Below are positions 1-7,780 of a stretch of 64,000 nucleotides of DNA, one piece after another. Under the pieces are notes generated by a model. It saw nothing but the letters and a program-made list of their open reading frames with translations, made no database searches and was not told the origin of the DNA. This DNA comes from JACCTU01 sp963700495 (GTDB lineage Bacteria; Actinomycetota; Thermoleophilia; Gaiellales; Gaiellaceae): NCBI GenBank assembly GCA_963700495.1, contig CAVOXT010000006.1, positions 248,001 through 312,000 on the forward strand, written 5' to 3'. Both the position numbers and the translations under genes were made by a program. Each line of letters starts with the position of its first letter. The first letter of the stretch is position 1.

Positions 1-590
1 CATGGGTCTGGACCGTGCGGCCGCAGCTCGACAACACTCAGGTCTTCGACCTCATCCGCGTTGCCGCAGCCGACCTCGAGGCGCCCGGATTCGACCGTGA
101 CACCGGCTACGGGCTGCTCGACATCCCCGCGGCGCTCACCGAGCCCGCGCCGTTCCGCGATCCGCAGGAACCGAACGAGGACATCCGCGAGGTGCGCCCC
201 AACGGCCTCTTCCGGACGCCGACCCCGGGTGTCACCGGTCCCGGCCGCCCGAGCGCGAACCTGCGCGCCCGGCTCGACCTCACCGAGGACCCCGAGGACG
301 TGTACCGAGTCTTCGTCCCGGCCGGGCGCACCGTCCGTGTCCGCGTCACGCCCGACACCGACGTCGACGTCGACCTCTGGAAGCCGACCGCCACGTCGGT
401 CTTCCTGCGCGGCAGCGCGCGCGCGAAGAGCCTGTTCGGGACGAGCGGCCGGTCCGGCCGTGCAACCGAGACGGTGTCGGCCCGCAACCGCACCAAGGTC
501 GGCTTCTACGCGTACCTCGACGTGTACCTGCCCCGAAGCGGGCCGGGCCAGGCTCGATACACCGTCAGCGTCTCGACCGTTCGACCGTAG
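1..590 (+). CDS. Subtilisin-like serine protease, C-terminal part (5' partial)
   Basis: The reading frame is open from the first base and ends at TAG 588-590, so only the C-terminus is present. The first ~45 residues (DLIRVAAADL, DTGYGLLDIPAAL) look like the helix and 'G-x-G-x-x-D' segment that follow the catalytic Ser in S8 subtilases. The Asp, His and Ser themselves lie upstream of the window. Residues ~80-185 (DPEDVYRVFVPAG, VDVDLW) resemble a pre-peptidase C-terminal beta-sandwich, common in secreted subtilases. The protein is probably exported. It converges on folB with a 26-nt overlap. Family assignment is fairly secure; substrate is unknown. Confidence 0.7.
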   Translation, partial: WVWTVRPQLDNTQVFDLIRVAAADLEAPGFDRDTGYGLLDIPAALTEPAPFRDPQEPNEDIREVRPNGLFRTPTPGVTGPGRPSANLRARLDLTEDPEDVYRVFVPAGRTVRVRVTPDTDVDVDLWKPTATSVFLRGSARAKSLFGTSGRSGRATETVSARNRTKVGFYAYLDVYLPRSGPGQARYTVSVSTVRP

Positions 591-918
591 CCGCCGCGTA
601 CCCGACCGGCAGCTCGAGCTCGACGTCGGGCTTGCGCACTCGCACCCGGACCCGCTCGACCGGGAAGCGGGTGAGCAGCTCGCCGGCGACGGCATCCGCG
701 AGCGCCTCGAGCAGGTCGTACGCCCGCGCGTCGGAGACCTCGCGCACGACTCGTGTTACCTCGCGATAGTCGACCGCGTCCTCGATCCGGTCGGAGAGCG
801 CACCGTCCGGCACCTCGAGCCAGACGTCGAAGAGGAACCGCTGGCCTCTCTCTCGCTCCGCCGGCAGGACGCCGTGGAAGCCGCGCAGCTCGAGATCGTG
901 CAGCTCGAGCTCGATCAC
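565..918 (-). CDS. folB: Dihydroneopterin aldolase
   Basis: 117 aa, the usual FolB length. It converts 7,8-dihydroneopterin to 6-hydroxymethyl-dihydropterin and glycolaldehyde in folate synthesis. Visible family features are the N-terminal LHDLELRGFHGVLPAERE (with the conserved GxHGxxxxE) and VDYREVTRVVRE followed by DLLEALAD. The C-terminus VRVRVRKPD is typical. It starts at ATG 918, which overlaps the folP stop codon (915-917) by an ATGA junction, so the two genes are translationally coupled and folP is first in the operon. Confidence 0.93.
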   Translation of the reverse strand: MIELELHDLELRGFHGVLPAERERGQRFLFDVWLEVPDGALSDRIEDAVDYREVTRVVREVSDARAYDLLEALADAVAGELLTRFPVERVRVRVRKPDVELELPVGYAAATVERSRR

Positions 919-1739
919 GCGACGACCGCACGCGCGACCGTGAGGGCCTCGACGTGCTCGCGCACGTCGTGCACCCGCAGGATCGTCGCCCCCCGCTCGT
1001 AGGCGGTCACGGCCGCCGCGAGGCTGGCCGAGAGCGGGCCCGTCGTCGCGCCGGCGTCGCCGAGCAGCCGGCCGAGCGAGCGCTTGCGCGAGAAGCCGAT
1101 CACGACAGGGCGTCCGAGCGCGGTGAGCACGTCGAGGCGGCGCACCAGCTCGAAGTTGTGCTCGACCGTCTTGCCGAAGCCGATTCCCGGATCCAGGCAG
1201 ATCCGCTCCTCCGCCACCCCGGCCGAGACCGCGAACCGCAGCCGCTCCTCGAGGAACGACGCTACCTCGGAGGCCACGTCGCCGTACCGAGGGTCGAGCT
1301 GCATCGTGCGCGGCTCGCCCTGCATGTGCATCAGGCAGAGGTACGCGCCGCTCTCGGCGACGACCTCCGCAAGGTCGGGGTCGCCGCGCAGCGCAGTCAC
1401 GTCGTTGACGAGCTCCGCGCCGAGCTCGAGCGCGCGCCGCGCGACCCCGGCCTTCACGGTGTCGATCGAGACCGGCAGCTCGCCGGCGACGGCCTCGAGC
1501 ACGGGCACGACGCGCCGGAGCTCGTCGTCGAGCGACACCGCGTCCGAGCCGGGCCGGGTCGACTCGCCTCCGACGTCGACGATCGCGGCGCCCTCCTCGA
1601 CCATCCGGCGCGCAGCCGAGATCGCGTCCTCGGCTCGCTCGTGCACGCCGCCGTCCGAGAACGAGTCGGGCGTGACGTTGACGACGCCCATCACCGACGG
1701 GCGGGGGAAGCGCGCTTCGATCGGCGGACGCGCGGGCAT
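915..1739 (-). CDS. folP: Dihydropteroate synthase
   Basis: 274 aa. It condenses hydroxymethyl-dihydropterin pyrophosphate with p-aminobenzoate; this is the sulfonamide target. The signature MGVVNVTPDSFSDGG is near the N-terminus, followed by VDVGGESTRPGS, SIDTVKAGVARRAL, LVNDVTALRGD, LMHMQG and DPGIGFGKT, then GFSRKRSLG and the C-terminal RVHDV; all are pterin-binding motifs of the family. The frame is open far upstream, but ATG 1739 is the only start giving a normal-length N-terminus. It is divergent from the ABC exporter with start codons only ~18 bp apart, so its promoter must overlap the neighbour's start. Confidence 0.95.
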   Translation of the reverse strand: MPARPPIEARFPRPSVMGVVNVTPDSFSDGGVHERAEDAISAARRMVEEGAAIVDVGGESTRPGSDAVSLDDELRRVVPVLEAVAGELPVSIDTVKAGVARRALELGAELVNDVTALRGDPDLAEVVAESGAYLCLMHMQGEPRTMQLDPRYGDVASEVASFLEERLRFAVSAGVAEERICLDPGIGFGKTVEHNFELVRRLDVLTALGRPVVIGFSRKRSLGRLLGDAGATTGPLSASLAAAVTAYERGATILRVHDVREHVEALTVARAVVA

Positions 1740-1757
1740 CTTCGCAAGAGTGTGACG

Positions 1758-3503
1758 GTGGACCTGGAGGAGCGCGAGCCGAGCGAAGCGGGTAGGCGTT
1801 ACCTCTGGCGATTGATCGTCCGCGAGCGTCGAGGAGTGCAGGGCGCGGTCGCCGGAGGGCTCGTCTGGCAGGCCGCCGTGGTCGCGACGCCGCTCGTGGT
1901 CGGGCGGGCGATCGACCAGGCGATCGTCCCCGAGGACCGCCGCGCGCTGCTCCTCTGGTGCGGGGTGCTCGTCGTGCTCGGCCTGATCGAGGCGACCGCG
2001 GGCGGGACCCGTCACTTCTTCGCGATTCGAAACCGTGCGCACGCGGACGCCGCCGTGCGCGAGTCGCTGTTCACGCGCGCGCTCGAGCTCGACGCACGTT
2101 TCCACGACCGTGTCGGCGCAGGCGAGCTGATGAGCCGCGCCTCGAACGACGCCGAGCTGATCGCTCGGCTCTTCGACGCCGTCGGCCACACGGTCGCGTA
2201 CATGCTCACCGTCGCCGCCGTCGCGGTGATCCTGCTCGCGATCGACGTCCCGCTCGCGCTGATCGTGCTGCTGCCGCTCCCGCTCGTCTCGATCGGTTTC
2301 TGGCGCTATTCCAAACGCTACGGGGGCACGACGCGGCGCCTGCAGGAGGAGCTCGGCGCAACGACGGCGCTGGCCGAGGAGACCATCTCGGGGATCCGGG
2401 TCGCAAAGGGGCTCGGCGCGGGCGACGCGCTGAACGCGCGCTTCCGCACCGCCAGCGACCGGGTCGTCGGTCGCGCGCTCGACGTCGCGGCGGTCGACGC
2501 GGTCTTCCTGCCCGCGCTCGAGGCGCTGCCGCTGCTCGGCATCCTCGCCACGCTCTGGTTCGGCTCGAACCGCGTGCTCGACGGCGAGATGACGCTGGGC
2601 CAGCTCACGGCGTTCATGCTCTACCTCTCGATCCTCGTCTGGCCGCTCCGCACGCTCGGGCAGCGCGTTCAGACGCTGCAGCAGGCGATCGCCGCCGCGG
2701 ACCGCATCGCCGAGGTGCTGGAGTCGGAGCCGGGCGTCGTCGAGGTCCGGGACCCCAAGCGGCTGCCGCGCACGGGCGCGCTCGACGTGCGCTTCGAGGA
2801 CGTCGGCTTCGGCTACGAGCGGGGCCGGTCGGTGCTCGACGGTTTCTCGCTCGAGATCCCCGCCGGGGCATCGCTGGCGCTGGTCGGCGGCACCGGCTCC
2901 GGGAAGACGACGGCGGCCGCGCTGCTCGCCCGGTTCTACGACCCGCAGTTCGGCCGCGTGCTCGTGGGCGGCCTCGACGTGCGAGAGCTGCGTGTGGACG
3001 ACCTCCGCCGGGCGGTCGGCGTCGTGTTCGAGGACACCTTCCTCTTCACCGACACCGTCGGCGCCAACATCAGCTTCGCTCGACCGGACGCGTCCCGCGA
3101 CGAGGTCGAGGAGGCCGCGCGGCTCGCCGGCGCGCACGCGTTCGTCGGGGAGCTTCCCGAGGGCTACGACACGATCCTCGGCGAGCGCGGCTTCTCGCTG
3201 TCGGGCGGACAGCGTCAGCGCATCGCGATCGCGCGCGCGATCCTCGCCGACCCGGCCGTGTTGATCCTCGACGACGCGACCTCGGCGGTCGACGCGACGA
3301 AGGAGCACGAGATCCGGGCCGCGCTCGCGACGGTCATGAAGGGACGCACGACCCTCGTCATCGCGCACCGTGCGGCGACGATCGCGCTCGCAGACCGGGT
3401 CGTCGTGCTCGAGGCGGGCCGGGTCGTCGAAGAGGGCTCGCACGGCGAGCTGCTTCGCCGCTCGACGCGCTACCGCACCCTGCTCGCACTCGAGGCCGCG
3501 TGA
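1758..3503 (+). CDS. ABC exporter half-transporter, degenerate-site subunit (TM287-like)
   Basis: About 581 aa from GTG 1758 (GTG 1752 also possible): six membrane helices (residues ~20-300), then a nucleotide-binding domain. Walker A GGTGSGKT is at ~377-384, a canonical LSGGQ signature follows, and there is an H-loop His in IAHRAAT. The Walker B Asp505 is followed by Asp506, where a catalytic Glu is expected, and the Q-loop reads VFEDTF with Glu instead of Gln. These changes mark the degenerate-site subunit of heterodimeric exporters such as TM287/288 or BmrCD. Its stop overlaps the next start (GTGA). Drug or lipid export is likely; substrate not predictable. Confidence 0.9.
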   Translation: MDLEEREPSEAGRRYLWRLIVRERRGVQGAVAGGLVWQAAVVATPLVVGRAIDQAIVPEDRRALLLWCGVLVVLGLIEATAGGTRHFFAIRNRAHADAAVRESLFTRALELDARFHDRVGAGELMSRASNDAELIARLFDAVGHTVAYMLTVAAVAVILLAIDVPLALIVLLPLPLVSIGFWRYSKRYGGTTRRLQEELGATTALAEETISGIRVAKGLGAGDALNARFRTASDRVVGRALDVAAVDAVFLPALEALPLLGILATLWFGSNRVLDGEMTLGQLTAFMLYLSILVWPLRTLGQRVQTLQQAIAAADRIAEVLESEPGVVEVRDPKRLPRTGALDVRFEDVGFGYERGRSVLDGFSLEIPAGASLALVGGTGSGKTTAAALLARFYDPQFGRVLVGGLDVRELRVDDLRRAVGVVFEDTFLFTDTVGANISFARPDASRDEVEEAARLAGAHAFVGELPEGYDTILGERGFSLSGGQRQRIAIARAILADPAVLILDDATSAVDATKEHEIRAALATVMKGRTTLVIAHRAATIALADRVVVLEAGRVVEEGSHGELLRRSTRYRTLLALEAA

Positions 3504-5230
3504 GCAGCCCCGTACTCAGGCGAACGTGGCAGTACCTGCGGCCGCACCGGGGCCTGATCGCGCTGGCGGGGCTCGGGATCGTCGGCTCGACGCTGATCAC
3601 GGTCGCCGGCCCGTGGCTCCTGCGCTACGCGATCGACGAGGGGATCGAGGGCGGCGACAGGTCGGCGATCACGCGCGCCGCGCTCGCGTATCTCGTGCTC
3701 GTGTTGCTGCGGCCCGTGCTCGAGCGACTCGTCGTCGTCTGCTCGGCGCGGGCCGGCGAGCGCTTCCTCGGCTCGCTGCGCGTCGCCGCCTTCGAGCACC
3801 TCCAGCGGCTGTCGATGCCGTTCTTCGAGAGCGAGCGCGCGGGTGTGCTCGTCTCGCGGCTGACCGCGGACGTGCAGGCGCTGACGACGTTCACGCGGCA
3901 GGTCTTGATCGAGGTCGTCGGCAGCCTCCTCCTGCTCGTCCTGACGGGGATCGCGATCGTCCTGCTCTCGCCGATCCTCGCCGCCGTCACGCTCGTCTCG
4001 CTCCCGCTGCTCGTCATCTCGGCGCTCTCGTATCAGCGCCGCTCGCATCCGTCCTACCTCACCCTGCGCGAGCGTGTCGCCGACACCATGAGCTCGCTGC
4101 AGGAGGGGCTGACCGGAGTCCAGGTCGTCAAGGCGTATCGGCGCGAGGAGGAGCAGTTCAAGCGCTACCGGCACCGCTCCCGCGAGCAGGTGCGCGCCTG
4201 GCGTCGCATCTCGTTCGTGAACATCTCGTTCTTCTCCGCGATCTCGTTTGCACAGGCCCTCTCCACGTCAGCGGTGATCCTCGTCGGCGGCTGGCTCTAC
4301 TGGCAGGGCGACACGACGATCGGAACGGTCGTCGCGGTCGCCCTGTACCTGCTCTCGCTCTTCGACCCCATCGGACGGCTCGGCGACTGGCTTTCGCAGT
4401 TCATGTCCGGGCGGGCGGCGCTGACGAAGATCGTCACGCTGCTCGAGACGCCGACGACGGTCCGCGGCGGTGCGGAGGAGCTGGCCGAGGCCGGCCCGCT
4501 CCGCGCGGAGCGGGTCTCGTTCGGCTACGGCGACGGGCCCGAGGTGCTGCACGACGTGTCGCTGACCGTTCGGCCGGGCGAGCAGCTGGCCCTCGTCGGG
4601 CCGACAGGCGCCGGCAAGTCCACGCTCGCAAAGCTTCTGACGCGCCAGTACGACCCGACGAGCGGTGTCGTGCGTTTCGCCGGACTCGACCTTCGCGAGT
4701 CGACACTCGACTCGCTGCGGCGGCGGATCGTCTTCATGCCGCAGGAAGGGCACCTCTTCTCCGGGACGATCGCGGACAACGTCCGGCTGGCCAAGCCGGA
4801 CGCACCCGACGAGGACGTGGCCGAGGCGCTCCGCCGGATCGGCGCGCTCGCACGCTTCGAGGCGCTCCCGCGCGGCCTGGACACGGACGTGCGCACCCGC
4901 GGCGTGCGCCTCTCCGCCGGCGAACGTCAGCTCGTCGGGCTCGCGCGCATGGCGCTTGCCGACCCCGCGGTGATCGTGCTCGACGAGGCGACGTCGTCTC
5001 TCGACCCGGCCACCGAGGCGCTCGTGGAGCGCGCACTCGCAGCGGTGTCGCACGGGCGGACGGTGGTCACGATCGCGCACCGCCTCTCGACGGCCGAGCG
5101 CGCCGATCGTGTCGCGGTGATCGAGGGCGGGCGGCTCGTCGAGCTCGCGACGCACGACGAGCTCGTCGCCCAGGGCGAGCGCTACGCCGCGCTCTGGGCG
5201 AGCTGGGAGGCGGGCACGCGGGCCGCGTGA
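3500..5230 (+). CDS. ABC exporter half-transporter, consensus-site subunit (TM288-like)
   Basis: 576 aa from GTG 3500, which overlaps the previous stop codon. Six membrane segments precede an ATPase domain with Walker A GPTGAGKS (~367-374), Q-loop FMPQEGH, Walker B VIVLDEATS (Asp495, catalytic Glu496) and H-loop IAHRLST. The signature motif is LSAGE (471-475) instead of LSGGQ. This is the expected complement to the upstream subunit: the canonical Walker B Glu here pairs with the partner's canonical signature, while its own altered signature faces the partner's Asp-type Walker B. Together they should form one heterodimeric exporter. Confidence 0.92.
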   Translation: MSSPVLRRTWQYLRPHRGLIALAGLGIVGSTLITVAGPWLLRYAIDEGIEGGDRSAITRAALAYLVLVLLRPVLERLVVVCSARAGERFLGSLRVAAFEHLQRLSMPFFESERAGVLVSRLTADVQALTTFTRQVLIEVVGSLLLLVLTGIAIVLLSPILAAVTLVSLPLLVISALSYQRRSHPSYLTLRERVADTMSSLQEGLTGVQVVKAYRREEEQFKRYRHRSREQVRAWRRISFVNISFFSAISFAQALSTSAVILVGGWLYWQGDTTIGTVVAVALYLLSLFDPIGRLGDWLSQFMSGRAALTKIVTLLETPTTVRGGAEELAEAGPLRAERVSFGYGDGPEVLHDVSLTVRPGEQLALVGPTGAGKSTLAKLLTRQYDPTSGVVRFAGLDLRESTLDSLRRRIVFMPQEGHLFSGTIADNVRLAKPDAPDEDVAEALRRIGALARFEALPRGLDTDVRTRGVRLSAGERQLVGLARMALADPAVIVLDEATSSLDPATEALVERALAAVSHGRTVVTIAHRLSTAERADRVAVIEGGRLVELATHDELVAQGERYAALWASWEAGTRAA

Positions 5231-5241
5231 ACCGCTGACCC

Positions 5242-5273
5242 GAGAGGTGCCCACGGCCGCTGGGGCACCTCTC
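5242..5273. terminator. Hairpin terminator between convergent genes
   Basis: Perfect 11-bp inverted repeat GAGAGGTGCCC / GGGCACCTCTC with a 10-nt loop, 11 bp after the exporter stop and 13 bp after the stop of the minus-strand PDGYQPQ gene. There is no T-tract on either strand, so it would act as a U-less, possibly bidirectional terminator. Confidence 0.7.
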
Positions 5274-5285
5274 CGTCAGAGACCG

Positions 5286-5777
5286 TTACGAGTGCGCCGC
5301 CGCCCTCGTGTGGTCACGAACCATGGCGAGTGCGATCGCGCCAGCCGTTGCGAGGATCAGACCGAGGCCGAAGCCGAGGACGGCATCGGTCCGATCGAAG
5401 CCGCTCCCGCTCGCGGACACCGTGGCGACCTCGACCGTCTTCGACTGCGGCTGGTAGCCGTCAGGCGTGTCGCGGATGACCAGCGGCTGATCGCCCTGAA
5501 GCTGAGGCTGATACCCGTCGGGCTTGCCGTTCATGAAGACGGGCCCGCCGTTGCGAGTGCTCTGGAACGCCAGCGAGGTGCTGTTGAACGGCCCAAGCTT
5601 GTCCGCCGTCGCGCCCCAGCTCAGGTACGGGATCTCCGACGCGGCGTTGGGGGCCGAATCGCCGTCGACGACGTAGGCTGACCCGTGGGCTGACGCGGTC
5701 GCCGTGAAGATTGCCGCCGTCGCCAACGCCAACGCGAGTGCCGTGATGGACTTCCAGTTCTTTCTCCGAGTGCGCAT
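5286..5777 (-). CDS. Secreted, membrane-anchored PDGYQPQ-repeat protein A
   Basis: 163 aa of unknown function. It has an N-terminal signal peptide (MRTRRKNWKSITALALALAT, cleavage after a TASA-like site), then a mature region with SEIPYLSWGATAD and two copies of PDGYQPQ flanking QGDQPLVIRDT. A C-terminal hydrophobic helix (GFGLGLILATAGAIAL) is followed by a short basic tail ending RAAAHS. It is therefore probably exported and anchored by its C-terminus with the repeats outside. A strong AGGAGG ribosome site precedes ATG 5777. It is a close paralogue of the gene at 5971-6411: signal peptide and last ~80 residues are nearly identical, while the middle differs by an insertion containing TRNGGPVFMNGK. 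Confidence 0.75.
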   Translation of the reverse strand: MRTRRKNWKSITALALALATAAIFTATASAHGSAYVVDGDSAPNAASEIPYLSWGATADKLGPFNSTSLAFQSTRNGGPVFMNGKPDGYQPQLQGDQPLVIRDTPDGYQPQSKTVEVATVSASGSGFDRTDAVLGFGLGLILATAGAIALAMVRDHTRAAAHS

Positions 5778-5822
5778 TGTTCCTCCTCCGGGTTTCCTGA
5801 AGGGACGAGCATCGGCGGAGGA

Positions 5823-5863
5823 CCTAAAGGCGCAGCGGCTTCCGGGCTAAAAGAACGCTAAGA
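5823..5863 (-). promoter_or_regulatory. Phased direct repeats upstream of PDGYQPQ gene A
   Basis: On the minus strand three TTTAGC-like units (TCTTAGC 5863-5857, TTTTAGC 5852-5846, CTTTAGG 5829-5823) start 11 and 23 bp apart. The last is 9 bp before a GATGCT box (5813-5808) that could be the -10. The same three units with the same spacings occur upstream of the paralogue. SARP activators bind 11-bp-phased direct repeats ending about 8 bp before the -10, which fits this layout; binding itself is inference. Confidence 0.5.
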
Positions 5864-5875
5864 CCGGAGTCCGCC

Positions 5876-5913
5876 AAAAACGCGAAGCGCCCCCGCCGCA
5901 TGGGGGGCGCTTC
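5876..5913 (-). terminator. Intrinsic terminator downstream of PDGYQPQ gene B
   Basis: An 11-bp stem GAAGCGCCCCC / GGGGGCGCTTC (5884-5894 and 5903-5913) with an 8-nt loop. Read on the minus strand it is followed within 3 nt by TTTTT (5880-5876). A T-tract is rare in this GC-rich window, so this is a good Rho-independent terminator that isolates gene A from gene B. Confidence 0.75.
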
Positions 5914-5924
5914 TGAAGTGACCC

Positions 5925-5957
5925 GAGAGGCGTCCCCGGCCGCCGGGGACGCCTCTC
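5925..5957 (-). terminator. Hairpin just after PDGYQPQ gene B
   Basis: Near-perfect inverted repeat with 16-nt arms (GAGAGGCGTCCCCGGC and its complement), starting 13 bp past the stop at 5971. It has no T-tract of its own and lies in tandem with the T-tailed hairpin at 5876-5913. Sequence and position parallel the hairpin at 5242-5273 after the paralogue, so gene plus terminator were duplicated together. Confidence 0.6.
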
Positions 5958-5970
5958 CCTCGGAGGTCAG

Positions 5971-6411
5971 TTACGAGTGCGCTGCCGCCCTCGTGTGGTC
6001 ACGAACCATGGTGAGTGCGATCGCTCCTGCCGTGGCCAGGATCAGTCCGAGTCCGAACCCGAGCCAGAGATCACTCCGATCGAAGCCGCTCCCGCTCGCG
6101 GACACCGTGGCGACCTCGACCGTCTTCGACTGCGGCTGGTAGCCGTCAGGGGTGTCGCGGATGACCAGCGGCTGGTCGCCCTGAAGCTGAGGCTGATAGC
6201 CGTCGGGCTGTGCCACGCCGGCCGCGCCCTTGAGGGCCCCCAGGTCGTCCGCGGTCGCACCCCAGCTCAGGTACGGGATCTCCGACGCCTGCTGAGAGCT
6301 GCCGGCGTCACGAACGGACGCCGCCGCTGTCGTCGTGAACATCGCGGCGGTCGCGAACGCCAACGCGAGGGCCGTGATGGACTTCCAGTTCTTCCTCCGA
6401 GTGGTGCGCAT
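5971..6411 (-). CDS. Secreted, membrane-anchored PDGYQPQ-repeat protein B
   Basis: 146 aa from ATG 6411 (AGGAGG AACA ATG); the longer frame to 6447 is rejected because the ribosome site lies inside it. Same architecture as the 5286-5777 gene: signal peptide MRTTRRKNWKSITALALAFA, SEIPYLSWGATADD, two PDGYQPQ units around QGDQPLVIRDT, C-terminal membrane helix and tail RAAAHS. It lacks the ~20-residue insertion of protein A. The pair is a tandem duplication including leader and terminator. Its 94-bp upstream region is shared with the divergent SARP gene, which suggests common control. Function unknown. Confidence 0.75.
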   Translation of the reverse strand: MRTTRRKNWKSITALALAFATAAMFTTTAAASVRDAGSSQQASEIPYLSWGATADDLGALKGAAGVAQPDGYQPQLQGDQPLVIRDTPDGYQPQSKTVEVATVSASGSGFDRSDLWLGFGLGLILATAGAIALTMVRDHTRAAAHS

Positions 6412-6457
6412 TGTTCCTCCTCCGGGTCTTACTGACGGGCGGAGCATCGGCGGAGGC

Positions 6458-6498
6458 GCTAAAGGCGCATTGCCTTCCGGGCTAAACGACCGCTAAAA
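6458..6498. promoter_or_regulatory. Phased direct repeats between PDGYQPQ gene B and the SARP gene
   Basis: Three GCTAAA units on the plus strand (6458-6464, 6481-6487, 6492-6498) start 23 and 11 bp apart, the same spacing as upstream of gene A. The last unit lies 7 bp before the SARP ATG at 6506, so a factor bound here could control both the minus-strand gene and the SARP gene. The TAAAAC at 6494-6499 could also be a leaderless -10 box for the SARP gene. Confidence 0.5.
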
Positions 6499-6505
6499 CT
6501 GCGCA

Positions 6506-7645
6506 ATGGACTACGCGGTGCTCGGTCCGCTCGAGGTGCGAAACGGCGGCGAAGCGATTCCGATCGGCCGCGGGAAGCAGCGTGCGCTGCTGGCGGTGCT
6601 CGCGCTGAACACCGGTCGCGTCGTCGCGACGGAGCGGCTGATCGACGAGCTCTGGGGCGACTCGCCGCCGGCGACCGCGGCGACGGCGCTCCAGGTGTAC
6701 GTCTCGAAGCTGCGCAAGGCCCTGGGCGACGGCGCGATCGAGACCCGTGAGCCGGGCTACCGCGTCAGCGGCGAGCTCGACGCTCATCGGTTCGAGGAAC
6801 TCGTCGGCGAGGCGCGACGGGCGGAGCCGGAGCGGGCCGCCGAGCTGCTGCGGGAGGCGCTCGCGCTGTGGCGCGGCGCCGCGCTCTGTGACGTCGACCT
6901 TCCGCTCGAGGCTGCGCGGCTCGAAGAGCAGAGGCTCGCGGCGCTCGAGCAGCGGCTCGACGCAGACCTCGTGGAGGGCCGGTCGGCCGAGCTCGTCGGC
7001 GAGCTCGAGTCACTCGTCGCGGAGCATCCGTTGCGAGAGCCGTTCCGGGCGCAGCTGATGCTGGCGCTCTACCGGGCTGGGCGACAGGCCGAGGCGCTGG
7101 AGGCGTATCGAGCAGCGCGCGCAACGCTGACCGACCAGCTCGGGATCGAGCCGAGCGCGCGCCTCCAGCAGCTGGAGCAGGCGATCCTGCGGCAGGACGA
7201 CAAGCTTGCTGCCACAACCGAGCGCTCGGTGACCGCGACCGCCCTCTTCCTCGATCTCGGCATACAGGGCGAGGTCGAAGCGGTGGCGGGACGCGCCCTC
7301 GGGCTCGCGACCACCGAGCTCAGCCGCAGCGCCGAACGCGTCGAACGGGGTCTCGCCGACGCACTCCTCGCGGTGTTCACGGACGCCGACGAGGCGGTCT
7401 CGACCGCGTTGCGTGCCTGCGACCTCCTATCGGCCGAGTTCGGCGCCTCGGTCCAGCCGCGGGCAGGCCTCGCGACTGCCGACATCACGCTCGCCGACCG
7501 GATCGAGGGCGTCGCCCCGGTCCTCGCGGCCAGACGAGTCCGCGACGCGAAGGCGGGCGAAGTCGTCGCGGGCGAGCGAACGGCCGCAGCAGCGCGAAGC
7601 CACGCCTTCACACGGCGCGGCGACAGCTACGTCGCCACCGGCTAG
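6506..7645 (+). CDS. SARP/AfsR-type transcriptional activator with a degenerate cyclase-like C-terminal domain
   Basis: 379 aa. Residues ~1-95 form an OmpR-type winged helix (VLGPLEVRNGG, ERLIDELWGD, ALQVYVSKLRKAL, EPGYRV). Residues ~95-240 are a bacterial transcriptional activator (BTAD) TPR-like domain ending LGIEPSARLQQLEQAIL, the standard SARP layout. The remaining ~130 residues look like a decayed class III nucleotide cyclase: FLDL, then LADALLAVFTDADEAVSTALRA, which mimics the usual GDG-x-M-AVF region, but the catalytic Asp residues are missing. It may be a sensory or dimerising remnant. ATG 6506 has no ribosome site and is probably leaderless. It likely regulates the PDGYQPQ genes. Confidence 0.82.
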   Translation: MDYAVLGPLEVRNGGEAIPIGRGKQRALLAVLALNTGRVVATERLIDELWGDSPPATAATALQVYVSKLRKALGDGAIETREPGYRVSGELDAHRFEELVGEARRAEPERAAELLREALALWRGAALCDVDLPLEAARLEEQRLAALEQRLDADLVEGRSAELVGELESLVAEHPLREPFRAQLMLALYRAGRQAEALEAYRAARATLTDQLGIEPSARLQQLEQAILRQDDKLAATTERSVTATALFLDLGIQGEVEAVAGRALGLATTELSRSAERVERGLADALLAVFTDADEAVSTALRACDLLSAEFGASVQPRAGLATADITLADRIEGVAPVLAARRVRDAKAGEVVAGERTAAAARSHAFTRRGDSYVATG

Positions 7646-7688
7646 CCACGGTCTGTCCGACATGGAAACGGGCCCGTCTGCGGCCGGA

Positions 7689-7705
7689 GGCCGGCTGTGC
7701 CGGCC
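7689..7705. terminator. Small hairpin downstream of the SARP gene
   Basis: Perfect 7-bp stem GGCCGGC / GCCGGCC with loop TGT, 44 bp after the SARP stop. No T-tract. It lies between convergent genes and probably ends the SARP transcript. Confidence 0.45.
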
Positions 7706-7745
7706 GGGAGGCCTAGCGCGAGCGGAGTCGGCGAGCGAAGAAGGA

Positions 7746-7776
7746 GGGGGCTCGTGGTGAAACCACGGGTTCCCCC
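7746..7776. terminator. Hairpin downstream of ftsH
   Basis: Imperfect inverted repeat GGGGGCTCGTGG-TGAAA-CCACGGGTTCCCCC directly beyond the ftsH stop at 7781, with a GAAA-type loop. It is placed to end ftsH transcription on the minus strand; no clear T-tract follows. Confidence 0.5.
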
Positions 7777-7780
7777 ACGC

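Noticed and set aside
915..3443. An 842-aa minus-strand frame upstream of folP.
   Set aside because: It is the shadow of the ABC exporter on the other strand; only the last 274 residues are folP.
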